Source: Lunularia cruciata | Taxonomy: Eukaryota; Streptophyta; Marchantiopsida; Lunulariales; Lunulariaceae | Length of the DNA: 64,000 nucleotides | Direction of reading: 5' to 3' | Assembly (NCBI GenBank): GCA_948567375.1 | Contig: OX419757.1 | Span: 38,626,001 to 38,690,000 of the forward strand | Part shown: piece by piece, positions 20,975-32,901 of the stretch | How positions within the stretch are numbered: the stretch's first letter is position 1 | Layout: each line of letters starts with the position of its first letter | Translations under genes and position numbers: made by a program | Notes under the pieces: model-generated | What the model was told of the DNA's origin: nothing | The model's input: the letters and a program-made list of their open reading frames with translations, nothing else | Database searches by the model: none

Positions 20975-23281
20975 TCACCTCTGCCGTTGACTTAGACGAA
21001 AGCGCACGGCAAAGTAAGCAAGAACACGATACAGAATAATGAACGCCACAACGATGGCAACATCCACCCACTTGTGTTTGCCTTGGACCCCAGCGTTATG
21101 CAGTACTTGGCTTCCTGTAAGTGTGCACACATCAGAGTCTGACAAGTAGTCGAAGCAGTAGTTTCTTTGAGGTCCAAACTCGTTCAGTAAGAGGGCATCG
21201 AAGGGGAATTTGAAGAGCGAGATGTAATGCATCCATATCCAGTACTTGGGTATGTTATTTCTGCTGATGATGTAGCCAGAAAACAGGTAGAAAGCACCCA
21301 TGAAAGCAGAAATCAATGCCTGGCCCATGATGTAGTTAGGTACTAAAGCACTGAAGAAAGAAACAAATGAGTTGGCCAAAAGAACTGCCAGCCAGAGAAC
21401 GAGTGCGTAAAAAGTGAAGCTTCCAAAGGATGACCACAAGCCTGCCAACCAATATGAGGGCAACGCATAGAGGCCTCCTATGATCAGAAGAAACGGTACA
21501 AATACTACTGCGTGAGAAAGAACATATGACGATATCCGATAGGCTCCTCTAGAGGTTTCTCTCATAAGAATCTGACGCTCCTGCAGAAAGATCGGTAAGG
21601 CCTCTGTTGTAGAGTTCAGCAAGAAAGTGAGGGTGAAGGATATGAACCCCAGCCGGTCTTGCACCCCTTGCCTATCTTTGTCCATATGCAGAAACACAGT
21701 TCCTAGGATTGTTCCAGCGATTACAGCTTGCATGCTTCTTGCAATAAAAAGCTCCTTAGTTCGGGAAATGGTTAAGAAGAATCGGTGTGTGAGCACCATG
21801 ACTTCCTGAACCACAGAGTTCGGGTAGACGGGATCTTCGGCTCCCCCCCAGTCGTGGTTGTTAAAATCATCTTCTTTATTTGGCTCGTCGAACTCGAGCC
21901 CTTTCTCTACATCTTCCTTATTATTGTCGACAGCGAAAAGGTCCTCGAGTGTCAGCCCTTTTGCTATGGTGGCGTAGATCCCGAGCAAGGATTCGGACTC
22001 CCAGGAGTTCACAGCATCAATAGCGAACTCCAGCACGTTCGCTTGTGCAGGCAATCGGTGCCCGCCTGTTGTCAGTCTAGTGGCAAGATAATCCAAATCC
22101 CCGTGGTGCACCACCATCCCACCTGCAAGCAGCAACACAGAGTGCAGCAACTGCAAGAGTCGAAAGCTAGGTTGATGTATGCTCAGAATCACTGTTCGAC
22201 CACGTTGTTCGGCCATCGTTCTCAGCATTTTCACAATATTCATAGCAGCTGCACTGTCCAAACCCGAGGTAGGTTCATCCAGAATCAGTACCGCTGGGTC
22301 ATGAATCAGATCAACTCCGATCGAAACTCGCCTTCTCTCTCCACCGGAAACACCTCGATTCATGTCATTGCCAATTCTGGTGTTAGCAGCATGCTGCAGT
22401 CCCAGCTCTCCCATCAGGGACTCAACCCTCCTGTTCTTCTCTGCTGAGGGCATATTGGATGGCAATCTTAACCTCGCGCTGAAGAGCAGGGTCTCAGAAA
22501 CAGTGAGAGTGGGGAACAGAGCGTCGTCCTGCATGACGTAACCTGAAATTCGACGGAAGTGAGCAGGGTCCACAACTTGCTTATTTACAAGGATGCTCTC
22601 AGGTGGACTGCTAGGCTTGATCCGCCCTGCCAAACATTCCATGAGTGTTGATTTCCCTGCACCACTGGGTCCGGCTATGGCAAGTACCTCGCCGGGCTTG
22701 GCAACGAAATTGATGTTTCTCAATAAGTATCGACTCGAGGTCGGAGAGGTCCCATGGCCATTGCTGGTAGTATTCTTCTTGTTTAATACTTCTTTCAACT
22801 TTGTAAGGTTGTTTTTTTTACTCGAGAGCTTGTAGTAGAGCTGTCTTACCTCAATTTCGTAAGACTTATGTCGCTCCGGAGCTGGAGAATCATCGCTGGC
22901 TACTTGAGATAATCTTACGCCTTGTGACGAAGCATTTCCAATCATTTCCCTATCGTCTGTCTTCAGAGGTCCGGGTGGAAATGGCAACCAGCCGAGTTTC
23001 CTGCTCATGGATGTTGTTAAGGGGCTTCCGTTATCTGTAGGTCCACTCGCCATGCATCCGGAACTGAGAATTGAAGATTCAGTGACCATAGAAGAATTTG
23101 ATTCGGATTCAGAGGATAGCGACTCATGCTTGCTCTGTGGATCAGGGATCAATGGATTTTGACTCGGCTCACAGTGAGAAAATTGAGAATCTGTTTGCGT
23201 TTCCTCGCCATGAGGTGATTGAGGCTGCTGCTGCTGCTCCTGCTCATCTTCCGGTTCTCCGCCCGAGTTTCTCTCCATCAT
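20975..23281 (-). CDS. ABCG half-size transporter (WBC type)
   Basis: A single open frame of 768 codons with the nucleotide-binding domain before the membrane domain, the order typical of ABCG half transporters, which work as homo- or heterodimers and usually export lipids, hormones or secondary metabolites at the plasma membrane. Residues 1-140 are hydrophilic and rich in Ser, Gln and Glu. Walker A GPSGAGKST lies at 204-212, Q-loop Gln at 251, signature VSGGERRR at 311-318, Walker B and catalytic Glu in LILDEP at 332-337, D-loop GLD at 340-342 and switch His at 369. About six membrane spans follow (near 513-533, 543-563, 588-607, 623-645, 654-675 and 738-758), and the last large loop has Cys 709 and 719. 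All ATPase motifs are intact. The start is the first of two adjacent Met codons; an in-frame stop lies about 55 bp upstream. The block NVLEFAIDAV after the ATPase resembles the ABCG4/5/8/10/23 group, which is also intronless in Arabidopsis. The exact substrate cannot be told. Confidence 0.97.
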   Translation of the reverse strand: MMERNSGGEPEDEQEQQQQPQSPHGEETQTDSQFSHCEPSQNPLIPDPQSKHESLSSESESNSSMVTESSILSSGCMASGPTDNGSPLTTSMSRKLGWLPFPPGPLKTDDREMIGNASSQGVRLSQVASDDSPAPERHKSYEIEVRQLYYKLSSKKNNLTKLKEVLNKKNTTSNGHGTSPTSSRYLLRNINFVAKPGEVLAIAGPSGAGKSTLMECLAGRIKPSSPPESILVNKQVVDPAHFRRISGYVMQDDALFPTLTVSETLLFSARLRLPSNMPSAEKNRRVESLMGELGLQHAANTRIGNDMNRGVSGGERRRVSIGVDLIHDPAVLILDEPTSGLDSAAAMNIVKMLRTMAEQRGRTVILSIHQPSFRLLQLLHSVLLLAGGMVVHHGDLDYLATRLTTGGHRLPAQANVLEFAIDAVNSWESESLLGIYATIAKGLTLEDLFAVDNNKEDVEKGLEFDEPNKEDDFNNHDWGGAEDPVYPNSVVQEVMVLTHRFFLTISRTKELFIARSMQAVIAGTILGTVFLHMDKDRQGVQDRLGFISFTLTFLLNSTTEALPIFLQERQILMRETSRGAYRISSYVLSHAVVFVPFLLIIGGLYALPSYWLAGLWSSFGSFTFYALVLWLAVLLANSFVSFFSALVPNYIMGQALISAFMGAFYLFSGYIISRNNIPKYWIWMHYISLFKFPFDALLLNEFGPQRNYCFDYLSDSDVCTLTGSQVLHNAGVQGKHKWVDVAIVVAFIILYRVLAYFAVRFRLSQRQR

Positions 23282-24420
23282 CGAAACTGCTAATGGGGCC
23301 TGACAGCGCTTGCTTGAAGAGTAAACACCCTGTAGTTACTGAAGCCTGTACAGATCCACTCCATCTCTACTGATTCAAGGAAACTTAGCATATACAACTC
23401 AAATTGGATCATGGGAAGCAGCAGGATTCATTCGTCTCTCGTACATTCGTGCAATTTCAGTCCAGAATGACAGCAGAGCTCATTACGATGCACAAAAACT
23501 TGGACGAGAGCTATTGCTCACCACAAGTGAGTCGAACAGGAACCTGCTGATTGCTAAAGTCTCTGTCGAACTACTACCACTCCGAGAGCAACCATTGAAT
23601 CGAACATCAATCGTCGCATACTCATGATTAAGCTAGTGGAAATTGTTGAAAAGTTTGGTTCACCAACTTCGACGAGCGTCCTCATGCTATAAGTAACAAG
23701 GAACTTGACGATTGTGGAGAGCACAATCCCAGTACGTTGGTACAGTTAACTATTCTGTTCAAGAATTGGATATGACTTGTGGAGACCAGATCCTGTGCAG
23801 AAGACTTACAGCTGTGGAGGTCTAATATAGTATTTTCAACCTGCAGATATGTGACGAGCTCAAGCACTCCAGAGATGTGGTTGATTGATAGACTGAATCA
23901 TGCAACTTCACCTACTACAGTTCAAGTCTTGAAGATATGGGTAAGTGCAGATCCAATGATTGAAATTACTTTTTCTACCACTACTCCGTAAACACCGGAT
24001 GTTGCGCCTGTAACCATATCGTACTACCTATCTTCCAGTGGGCTCGAAGTTTCACAAGAAGTTGTAGCTATACAAAGGTCGACTCGCGCGTCCATCCTCC
24101 GTCCAAACCAAACTCACTCACTCATTATATGGGTGGCAGCAGCAGCAGCAGCAGCCATGAAACCTTGAGAGACATTCCTCGTTCGTAAATCTTAATAGGA
24201 TGGTGACTTGAGAGATTTATTTAGCCTTCTGTTGTGATTTGTCCTTAGAATCTTTTCGGCGTGAAAATGTTCACAGCTCTCAGCGTCCAAATTGCTCTGT
24301 AACGGAATCATAGCAACAAATTCTGTTTCCTGGATGCGAGAAGGACACGCGAAGTAAGACAACCGTCGTGACAAACGCCCTGTCATGAGAGAATTACGTC
24401 CAGAGTGCTGTTGTTCAATC
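23282..24420 (-). promoter_or_regulatory. Presumed promoter and 5' UTR of ABCG gene
   Basis: This is CpG-containing, non-repetitive sequence upstream of the ABCG start. No strong TATA box can be assigned with confidence. A (GCA)6 microsatellite lies at 24136-24155. The plus-strand ORFs here have no known domain. Confidence 0.35.
24136..24155 (+). repeat. (GCA)6 microsatellite
   Basis: Six GCA repeats followed by GC. Such repeats are common in plant 5' regions and are likely polymorphic. Confidence 0.9.
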
Positions 24421-26580
24421 CATTAGGTACTATTTTGCTAGGTGGTAACTTCTAAGCTTCGAATAGAGCGAATACGTCTATACCTGAAAAGACGTGAGTG
24501 TTGCCTTCCTCCAAATCCTTTCTACACTTCAATTTCCTTTATTCCCGGATTCACTTTTAAATCTCGAGACGTTTAATTTTGCTCGTCACAATTCGAATAG
24601 CGTCAAATGTAACTTTGTGATTCCTCACAATTCGCGAGTCAACAAGATTTACTTCGCGACTCTGAGGACACATTATCCGAGCTGTGAGTTTCCGTTCAGA
24701 CATTGCCTCTCTTGTCCGCACGACGTACCCAGTCGTCGTCTTTGTCACATTCACATGCACGGGTTCTGGAGATCTCGCTTGGACATTCTATTTAACTGCT
24801 TGTAGATATGCGCCTTCCTCACGAGATTTGCAACATGTCACTGACTCTGATCTAAATTTGAGTTATCCTGAAGGTACGATGCTTGCCCATCACCGCGGAT
24901 GGCAGTACAGTACCATGACAGGTACAGACTGCGCATCCACGTTCTACTCATCCCCCGCATTTTTGAAAGACAGTGGTACAGCAAGTAAGTTTGATAGAAT
25001 CGGAGGAACAGGTCATTTACGATGTTGGTAGCGTTGGGTATCCAGAGTAAGTTACTCGACAGACTTTTCAGCACATGTACAGTATAAAGGTAGATGAGCG
25101 GATACACGTTCTATTCAACACCCAAATTGCAGAGAAGTGAATTGGTTAAAATTGTAAATTGAATCACTCCAACAGAGACGGACTACAGTTTAATTTGTGA
25201 CTATTGAAATAGACGTGAATGGGAAGTCAACTGAGTAGAGACTTAGGATCAATGATGCTGGCGGTAGTGAGTGAAATTTGTTACGCATTCTTTCGAAAGT
25301 TGAAGAAATTTCGCTAATATGACTAGACCGTGCAAGAAACTCCAAGAATGCGCAACTACTGAAAGTAAACCCTAGTTTGAATGTACATCTTGTGGTTGCG
25401 GCATTCCCTGGAGGTACATGAGCTACACTCTTGGCGACCTCAACACGAGAGTCTGTTCAGAAAGTTTGTGAAAGTTTCGAGCTAGTGAAGCACATTCACG
25501 TACCGAGCGTAACAAAACACGAAGAGCCAACTAATGAAAGTACAAAGTTTCACTCCATATTGTGGCGAATATGGAGTGAAATTTGCTTTTCAAAATTCAT
25601 GTTGCAGGCACGTTGTCTCAGGAACGGTAATCAATTCCAACATGCTACGAGAAGTCTCGAGCTTATCTCAGGAATTGGCAGACTCAGGAATATTCAGGAA
25701 TATGACCAACATTCAAACTAGAGTGCCTTCTACAAAGTAAACAAGGAATGAATAGCAATCACAACGAGGAAGAAGATAACCATCCATAGTGGCCATGACT
25801 GAACGGATTGTTGAGATGAAACAGAACTAGGCATGACCACAGTAGAGTATTAGCAGATGCTCATGTGTGAACTTTGATCCAGAATTTCAGCCCTTTCGCA
25901 CACTGATCACCTCCTTAGTATTCCTCCCCGGATCCGCCAAAACAAGATCTAGCCTGAAGCTTCGCAGAAACAAGGTCGGTCTAGCCTGAAGCTTCGTAGA
26001 ACCAAGGTCGATCTAGCCTGATGCTTTGTAGACCTTGACTGCTGCGGTTTTATTGTAAATACCGCAAGTGCAGGGAGCATCTTCTCAAGAAAAAGAGAAC
26101 CTTAGGGTGTTTCATGTGCAGGTTCAAGGAAAAGTTACGGTAGTAAAGTCATTACTCTTAAGGAACAAGTTTTAGGAATATCTCGTACAGACCACAGGCG
26201 TTAGGATTCAATAAGGCCGTACAACCAATTACTGGAATCGTCGACATATCCAGAAATGGTGATAACACGGAACATGATAATTTACAAGAAAAATTGACTG
26301 GTGTAGAATATTTTGTATCCCACACCCCGTAATATATTACAGAATCACCCTTATAACAACGTATAGAATCAGTACATAATTCAGTAAGTGCTCAATTGAG
26401 AACCATCTATTATGTTCGTCCTTCTTGTAGTCAAAATCTGTAGGACATACATGTTTCATGGAAGACATGAGTGTATGCCATATCCATCCTGACTAAGCTC
26501 ATTACGAGTTTGAGTTAATGAGCATATCAATCTTAACCCAACGATATGAAGAAATCTGCTCTGACAGAAATTTAAAGTAA
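24421..26580. other. Single-copy CpG-richer flank, no gene recognised
   Basis: Base composition matches the ABCG region rather than the transposon desert. Open frames up to 115 codons (24494-24805, 24684-25031, 25431-25721) carry no recognisable motif and overlap each other in several frames, so they look accidental. A spliced gene with short exons cannot be excluded by eye. Confidence 0.4.
25942..26033 (+). repeat. Three tandem copies of a 29-32-bp unit
   Basis: Three consecutive units share GATCTAGCCTGAAGCTTCG-like cores, each followed by a variant of TAGAACCAAG (starts near 25943, 25972 and 26002). Copies differ at a few positions. Confidence 0.8.
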
Positions 26581-29500
26581 TAATATATTATAAATATAAT
26601 ATTATTGAATAAAAATTAAAAATATGAAGATACTGAAAATACCCATTTTTATATTGATAAAAGATATGAAAATTACAAAGTAAACCAAAGTTCTACAAGA
26701 GATGAAAATTTACCTTAGAGTGAAACTTATGGATCCATTATCTACTCTCCTGATTTTATTAAAAAAAAAATATACAAGTACAAGAGATTGGAAAGAAAAA
26801 GAGAACAAAGTGAAGTAAAAGAGTAGAATCTTGGTCTTTGAGAAAATTAAAATCAAATTTTAATATAGAGAATAAAAAGTTTTGAATAAAAAGCAATCTC
26901 CAAGATCAAGGTTATAGAGGAAAGTAAAGTTAAAATTTAGAAGCAGGTTTAGTGTTATAAATGAAAAATATGATAAATAATTTCTTCACTAAAGCTGCTC
27001 CTAGTGAACTTGTTTTGTATCTTCCATTAGTTGAAATAATAATTCTTGTTTATTCTCTTGCATGGTTTATCTATCTTCTTATCTCTACTTGGAGGATGGA
27101 CATACTTCTCAATCCAAAATAATACAAGGCTTCCAAATTTCCAAAATAGATGAGTAATATATTGCAATCTACTATGATTGATAGATTCTACAATCAAAAT
27201 CCTAGAGTCAAAATGAAGGCATTAGTCAAATAAAGAGTGTGACAAATATCAGAGTGAAATATATGCTTCTTATGTGTGTACGTCTTAGAGATGTATACGG
27301 AACACATAATACAATCTTACATCCTCATTATCTTGAGTTTTTTTCTATTGCCATTTTGTTGTGTCCTCTTTGGTCTCTTTCTTAGAGTAGGATGTCAAAA
27401 CATTGTGATTTTCAAATATTAAGAAAATATCATCTCTCAAGTTGTAAACCTTGTGGATAAATAGAATCTTATTTAGTATTATCTATAAAGATATATGAAT
27501 ATTACACTAATTTTTCAAGGATGAGTAGATTAAGGACATTGCATGTTGTTGGTGCATAACATCTTGTTAAAAGTTCGAGGGACATTATTGGAGTATCTTT
27601 CATTGATTTTATAATTACTTAATATAATTGGATGGTGTTATTTGATGAAGCAAAGTTTTGTTCAAAGTTTGAGAAAGACATTCTTTGTATGTGTCACTGT
27701 TGTTGATATGGTTAGTTTAGAAAAATGTGCACAACTTAAATGTATGCCCAACTCCAAACACTCTTTCTATAACTATGTTTGGTTTGTTTGGATGCTCATT
27801 TCAAATTCCAAGTCCTCCTCCACAATTTCTTTCTTGATCTCCTACTTTGATGTCATTGTTGTGCTTCTCCTTTGTACTACCTCCATGATCCCCTAGATTC
27901 TATATGAAACTAACTTTGAATAGATACTTAGCTTGCTTGGTAATTCTAAAATGGCACAAATTGGATGGTATAGTCTGTACTTGCTACTAAGGTGTAGATG
28001 GAGGTATAAGTGATAAAGATTGGGAAAAAAGTTCACAATAAATGAAGTCATAAAATTTATATAAATGGCAAAAGAAAATAGCTTAGCTATTGTTCAATTA
28101 AGACTCCTTCCTAGCAATACCATATCTAAACACATTGGTAAATGCATCAAAAGGCTAAGTGTATGCAAGATAAGCTACTCTTGTTTTCATGTTTTTAGGG
28201 AATAGGCAAGTGAGCTTTATGTATTACTCACTTTCTTGATCCATGGGAAGTTATGGAAAAAAATCATAAAATACCACCATGTTGTTATACTCCTCTGTTG
28301 CCTCTACGCTTATTTGGCTTATAATTTTCTTGTCAAGACTAAGCATACCAATGCAAAGTAAAGAGTTTGAAGGGATTGTTGCTTGAGTCCTTTGCAAGTT
28401 GATTCAACTTTCCTTAGGCATTCTTCTTGGACAACTGCTTTGGATATTCTAGATCTGAACCAGTCTATTCATAGTTCATTATGGAAAGAGGTACAATATC
28501 TCTATCATTGGCACAAGTCTTCTTATCCTAATGATTGTGGTTTTGGGAGTAAATTTTCAAACATTAGTGTTGGTATACTTTGAAACTTTGTTAGAGTTTT
28601 ATAAGAGTTAAATTGGTCTCCTTGATAAGCTTATTAATCACACCCAAAAATATCCAATTTAGCTATTTAGTCCATGAAATTTATTAATATTTTCCAAGTG
28701 ACATATATAACAAGAAAATAGGAAAGATATTTGTAGCATAAAAGATTAGATTTTACATGGAATCAATTTGAGTCCAAACTAGGTCCAAACTATTCTACGA
28801 TTATCCAATACTAAATTTTAGGAGAAAAATATTTAAACAAAGAAAATAAAAATAATTTAAATAAATTATTTTATATCAAAAGTAGCTCCTTTTAGTTCAA
28901 AGGCAATGTATTAGTAAGTAAGTGCACTAAGAAAAAATTCCTAGATGATTTAGATTCAAGTATGAGTTCAACCTAGAGATTATTTGCATGTGTGTATAAT
29001 ATTTAATATTTTTATCACACGAGATAGTTCCTAGAATTGAACTAACATTGAGTTATTATTGTTTCTCAAGCAAAACTATCAAAGTATTTTCCTTTTTGTA
29101 TCTTTGATAAATGTATATGCATGTATATTTGGATTACCATCATCTACATGATATACTTAAGCTTTGAAATTAAAGATGCTATCAATTTTCATTATTTAAT
29201 TTGTCTTTTCCATGATCAAAAAAGAGTCTTTCTTTCATTACATATTTTTTAAGATAGTTCAAATTTTGCCACTTTCTAACCTTGGACTTGGTGATATGTT
29301 GAGGTATTGCATAATTAGATTGCTCAAACTAGTTTTAGTTGTTGTGGTACTTTAAGCTTGAAATGATAATTTTGTACATCATTCAATTAATATAAAGGTA
29401 TAATCCATCTACAATAAAAAATTTCATCCACATACTTATTTTGTAGTTTTCTATTAAGATATCAATCTAGAGAAAATATGGAATATGAATCTTGCACTTG

Positions 29501-29812
29501 TTAAGTTATAGAGTCATCGCAATTGATTTAATTGCATGTACTTTCATGATATTGAACAAGATAAAGCAAGTTCTATGACATAAGTTTGGAATTCTCAATT
29601 CAGATTGCTATATTTTCAAACTAAGATGAGATACTTTGACACTTAGATTTAAGTCTATAATAGGATCATTTGATAGCAAGTGAAAAATCCCACAATATTA
29701 CATCTTTTGATTGCTGCTTGTCAATAAAAACACAAGTTTACATACATTGTGTCAAAATCCAGATCAAGTTGAACTTACATTTCATTTTTGAACTATCATT
29801 CTTTGAGGTCCA
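26581..29812. other. AT-rich decayed DNA, no gene recognised
   Basis: Composition changes sharply near 26580 to A/T-rich sequence with few CpG. Short ORFs (27642-27896, 28383-28583, 29670-29852) show no domain. It is probably old transposon sequence, but no family could be assigned. Confidence 0.45.
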
Positions 29813-29900
29813 AAGGGAATCTTTTGGGAATCTATCTATAGGGAGCTCCTAATAGCATGGAAGAATTACCATTAGAAAGATCCTACACCCCCTTATCATT
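29813..29900 (-). repeat. Fragment of LTR family L
   Basis: The block from CCAAAGGGAATC through ACCATTAGAAAGATCC matches part of the family-L LTR (compare 15388-15420 and 60016-60070). It lies in inverted orientation to the longer copy at 30424-30924. Sense of the LTR is minus here. Confidence 0.65.
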
Positions 29901-30177
29901 CTTACATTTCATTTTTGAACTTTCATTCTTTGAAGACCATTTACTCAGTGTTTTAGCTCCTAATAGCATGGAAGAATTACCATTAGAAAGATCCTACACC
30001 CCCTTATCATTCTTACATTTCATTTTTGAACTTTCATTCTTTGAAGACCATTTACTCAGTGTTTTAGCTCCTAATAGCATGGAAGAATTACCATTAGAAA
30101 GATCCTACACCCCCTATCATTCTTACATTTCATTTTTGAACTATCATTCTTTGAAGACCATTCACTCAATGTTTTAC
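29845..30177 (+). repeat. Three tandem 111-bp repeats
   Basis: Units start at 29845, 29956 and 30067 with GCTCCTAATAGCATGG. Copies 1 and 2 are almost identical; the third has a small deletion (five Cs become four, TTATC to TATC) and end changes. Because 111 is 37 codons, a plus-strand frame of 109 codons (29857-30186) stays open and repeats the same 37 residues. That frame is read antisense to an LTR fragment and is likely accidental. The unit joins the LTR fragment to extra sequence ending TTTACTCAGTGTTTTA. Confidence 0.9.
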
Positions 30178-30423
30178 TTTGTGTGATGTTCTTGTACTCA
30201 TTGGATTTAAGTTACATTGGATGTTAAAAGATGAAAAAAAATTACATTTATGTTACTATACAAATATTAACTTAGTTTTCCTAAAGGTTTTATGAGTTTC
30301 AAAAACATAGCAAGATAGTAATAAGAAGAAAATTATGAAGGATATATTATGTCAAGGTTATACATTTTCTATGGTCAAGTTTTTGCAATGGTAACTTATG
30401 GGTTCTAATCTTTATACTATAAA

Positions 30424-30924
30424 ACCATAATACCATTAGCTACATGTGAAAATTGGCTTGTAATATCTTTAGAGATGCTATACATGATTATCTAAGTAGA
30501 TCAGGTAGGGGAGTCATCATAAGAAGACTTCCACTAATAGGAGAGGTTGAAAACACACTAAAAAATTTAATGCTAATTGTGGAGGCCTAAACAAAAGAAT
30601 TAGACCTCAAAGAGTGGAAACCTATGCCGCTTCAAGATGGGGGCGGGGGGTGTAGGATCTTTCTAATGGTAATTATTCCATGTTTTTAGGAGCTACCCAT
30701 AGATAGATTCCCAAAAGATTCCCTTTGGTCAAACTTGTTTGACCAACCAAATAGGACGAGGGTCAACATGTTACCAATCCATGTATCTAATTTAAGGCAT
30801 AGCTTCCTCTGGGAGGATCCACTGTGCTGTATATATAATAAAGACATACTACTCCTTTGGAGCATCATAGTTTTTTGGGAGTTCCAATCTTGTGTGCTTT
30901 TGTCTTATCTTTGGGCTATTACAA
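30424..30924 (+). mobile_element. Solo or truncated LTR of family L
   Basis: The segment reads as the reverse complement of the LTR at 15035-16211. Landmarks are ATACCATTAGCTACATG (30430), ATCTAAGTAGATCAGGTAG (30491), TTGGTCAAACTTGTTTGACC (30725), a TATATATAATAAAG TATA box (30829) and the end CTATTACA (30917-30924). The left end is degraded (CATAATACC where TGTAATACC is expected). No internal element sequence follows on either side, so it is a solo LTR or remnant. Confidence 0.7.
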
Positions 30925-32307
30925 CAACTTGCCATAACATATTGCTTATTTCTAGTGCACCTAGCTTGCCATGGTTCCTATTAAGCATGCCATTTTTTCT
31001 GAATTGGCAAAATAATTCTAAAAGATTGTATTTCCTGAAGCCTGTGATTGATAAGGGACAACATGTGCATCATGCCTTGATAGAAAAATCTTCTCTTAAA
31101 AAGAGAAGACCTAAAATTGAGGTTTTCAAGTTATTCTTCAAACATGGTATCCTTGAAAGCTAATTATGAGGGAAAGCATGCACATTATGTTGATATGTAA
31201 TTCTTAAACCCCATGCTTCAGAATTACCTTCCCTTTTAGAATTTTGAAAAATGAAAAATCCAATATTGAGGTTTTTAGACATTCTTTAGTTTAAGCAAGA
31301 TTTTTGGTGCAAATAAATATATGATGCACGTGCATAATGCCTATGCATTCTTAGTAAATCAATTAACTTTCTTTCAAGATAAATTTTCTTCCAATAATTT
31401 TTATTCAAGAAGATTTCAGTCTTTTTAAATAGACATAACAATATGATTTATACAAAAAGTGCTCTTGATAACAATTATAATATAAACACCTCTACAAAAT
31501 GAAAAAGATGATTTTAACAACCAAGAAAAATGATCTAGTTCTGAATTGTTCAGAATGGCTATTTATGCAAATTTTGGAGGTGTTGTCTAAATAAGCTGCA
31601 ATTGAAGCAATTACTCATGCAAGTTCAAGACACTACAACAACCCAATGTCAATGTACTAATAGTAAAATGGTAAGAACCAATCATTCCCACAAGGATACA
31701 TGTAGGAATTGGCTAGAAGTGAATAGAAAGTGTCAAAAGTCGCAGTTTGCTTATTGTTTGCCGTTTAACCTCTTGGGGGAAAAAACCACTCCCAATATGA
31801 GGGAGAAGAACCCATTGCGGTGCTCTACAAAAAGCTACAAACTCCTAAATCATTCTCAAAACTACATGTAATAGAAATTACCTTGAGGGTGATGGTGCAC
31901 TTTGCTCCAAAGTCCCCAACCTCAATATCATGTTCTACCCTTCCACAAAGGCACACTACCAAAGGGGTTTAACTAGCAAGCAAATGCCCTTGAATTTTGA
32001 TTCTGTATTACTGATGGTACTTAGGACATATCAAATCCATCATTGGGCCACCCTCCAGTTGCCAACCCTTCCTCTTGGATTCAACAATTGCAATCCTTCC
32101 ACAAGATTCACACCTCTATACTAGCAAGGCACTCAATGTCTGACACTAGGTGAATATAGATTGATCAGACTAGATTTTGGGGTGATATAAAGTTGTATGG
32201 TAAACTGGACTTAATCATTATTGGGCCAGAGCCTTATGTACAATTTTCTACTACTACTCCACTATGTCTCAAAGGGTTGGAGATGGCTAAGTGGGTTCTT
32301 CACTAAA
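30925..32307. other. Decayed intergenic DNA, no gene recognised
   Basis: Frames up to about 89 codons show no domain. Near 31640 the phrase ACAACCCAATGTC, then TTCCCACAAGGATAC, is faintly like the start of the long-LTR family at 32308, possibly a diverged LTR end. Confidence 0.35.
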
Positions 32308-32901
32308 TGTGACAACCCAGCAAGTATCAATTTGTGATAATCAAGTAAATAAAGTTTGTTCCCACACGGATACGAGTAAAAAATGGTCAAATATGAAATA
32401 AGTAGTAAAAATTCAATTCTTCTTGGTTGCGCCTTTGATATCTCAAGTAGAAACCATACCCAAAAGACAATAAAAATCATTTATCACAGTCTTATCACAA
32501 ATTAACACTCCATAATCACAACTCCATCAAATTCTATCCAAACAAATCTTGATTGTGATGATTCATATTTTCTCAAAGAAGGCTACTTCATTGCAAAATG
32601 ATCTCACCTCATAATTACATTCCCACCCTCTTATTGAAGGTACAAATTCCTTGATCAAAATTGCTTTGCATCAACCCCGCACTACGCCCACAATTGCAGA
32701 ATACTACCAATATTACAATTCCTCTTAGATCTATCAAGGCATTGCTTTGATTACACTTCACTTTGGATCAAACATACAAAATGAAGATCAGTGCTATGGA
32801 ATCCAACAAGCACACTAACTTGCACTTCAAAATTCTCCCAACACTCACAAACACACACAAAGGATTGATACTTGGAATTAAGCTGAAATGACAAGCACTG
32901 A
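32308..32901 (-). mobile_element. Long-LTR family B copy (host copy), left part
   Basis: The segment starts TGTGACAACCCAGC and matches 36547-37143 and 62626 onward, with shared TTCCCACACGGATACGAG, AGAAACCATACCCAAAAG and GACAAGCACTG landmarks. At 32901 it is interrupted by the chromodomain element and resumes at 42218, where ATTTACAACACTTTACTTTATC continues the match to 37144-37170. Sense is taken as minus, as for the complete copy. Confidence 0.8.

Noticed and set aside
21785-22447. 220-codon plus-strand ORF
   Set aside because: It lies entirely antisense to the ABCG ATPase region; its openness follows from the codon pattern of the real gene, and it has no domain of its own.
24494-25031. Overlapping ORFs of 103 and 115 codons in the ABCG upstream region
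   Set aside because: They overlap each other and minus-strand frames, show no motif and have no repeated support. Treated as chance frames in CpG-rich DNA.
25942-26033. Possible CRISPR-like array
   Set aside because: The three units are contiguous imperfect tandem copies without spacers, and the context is a plant nuclear genome.
29857-30186. 109-codon repeat protein
   Set aside because: Frame openness comes from a 111-bp tandem repeat containing an LTR fragment read in the antisense direction.
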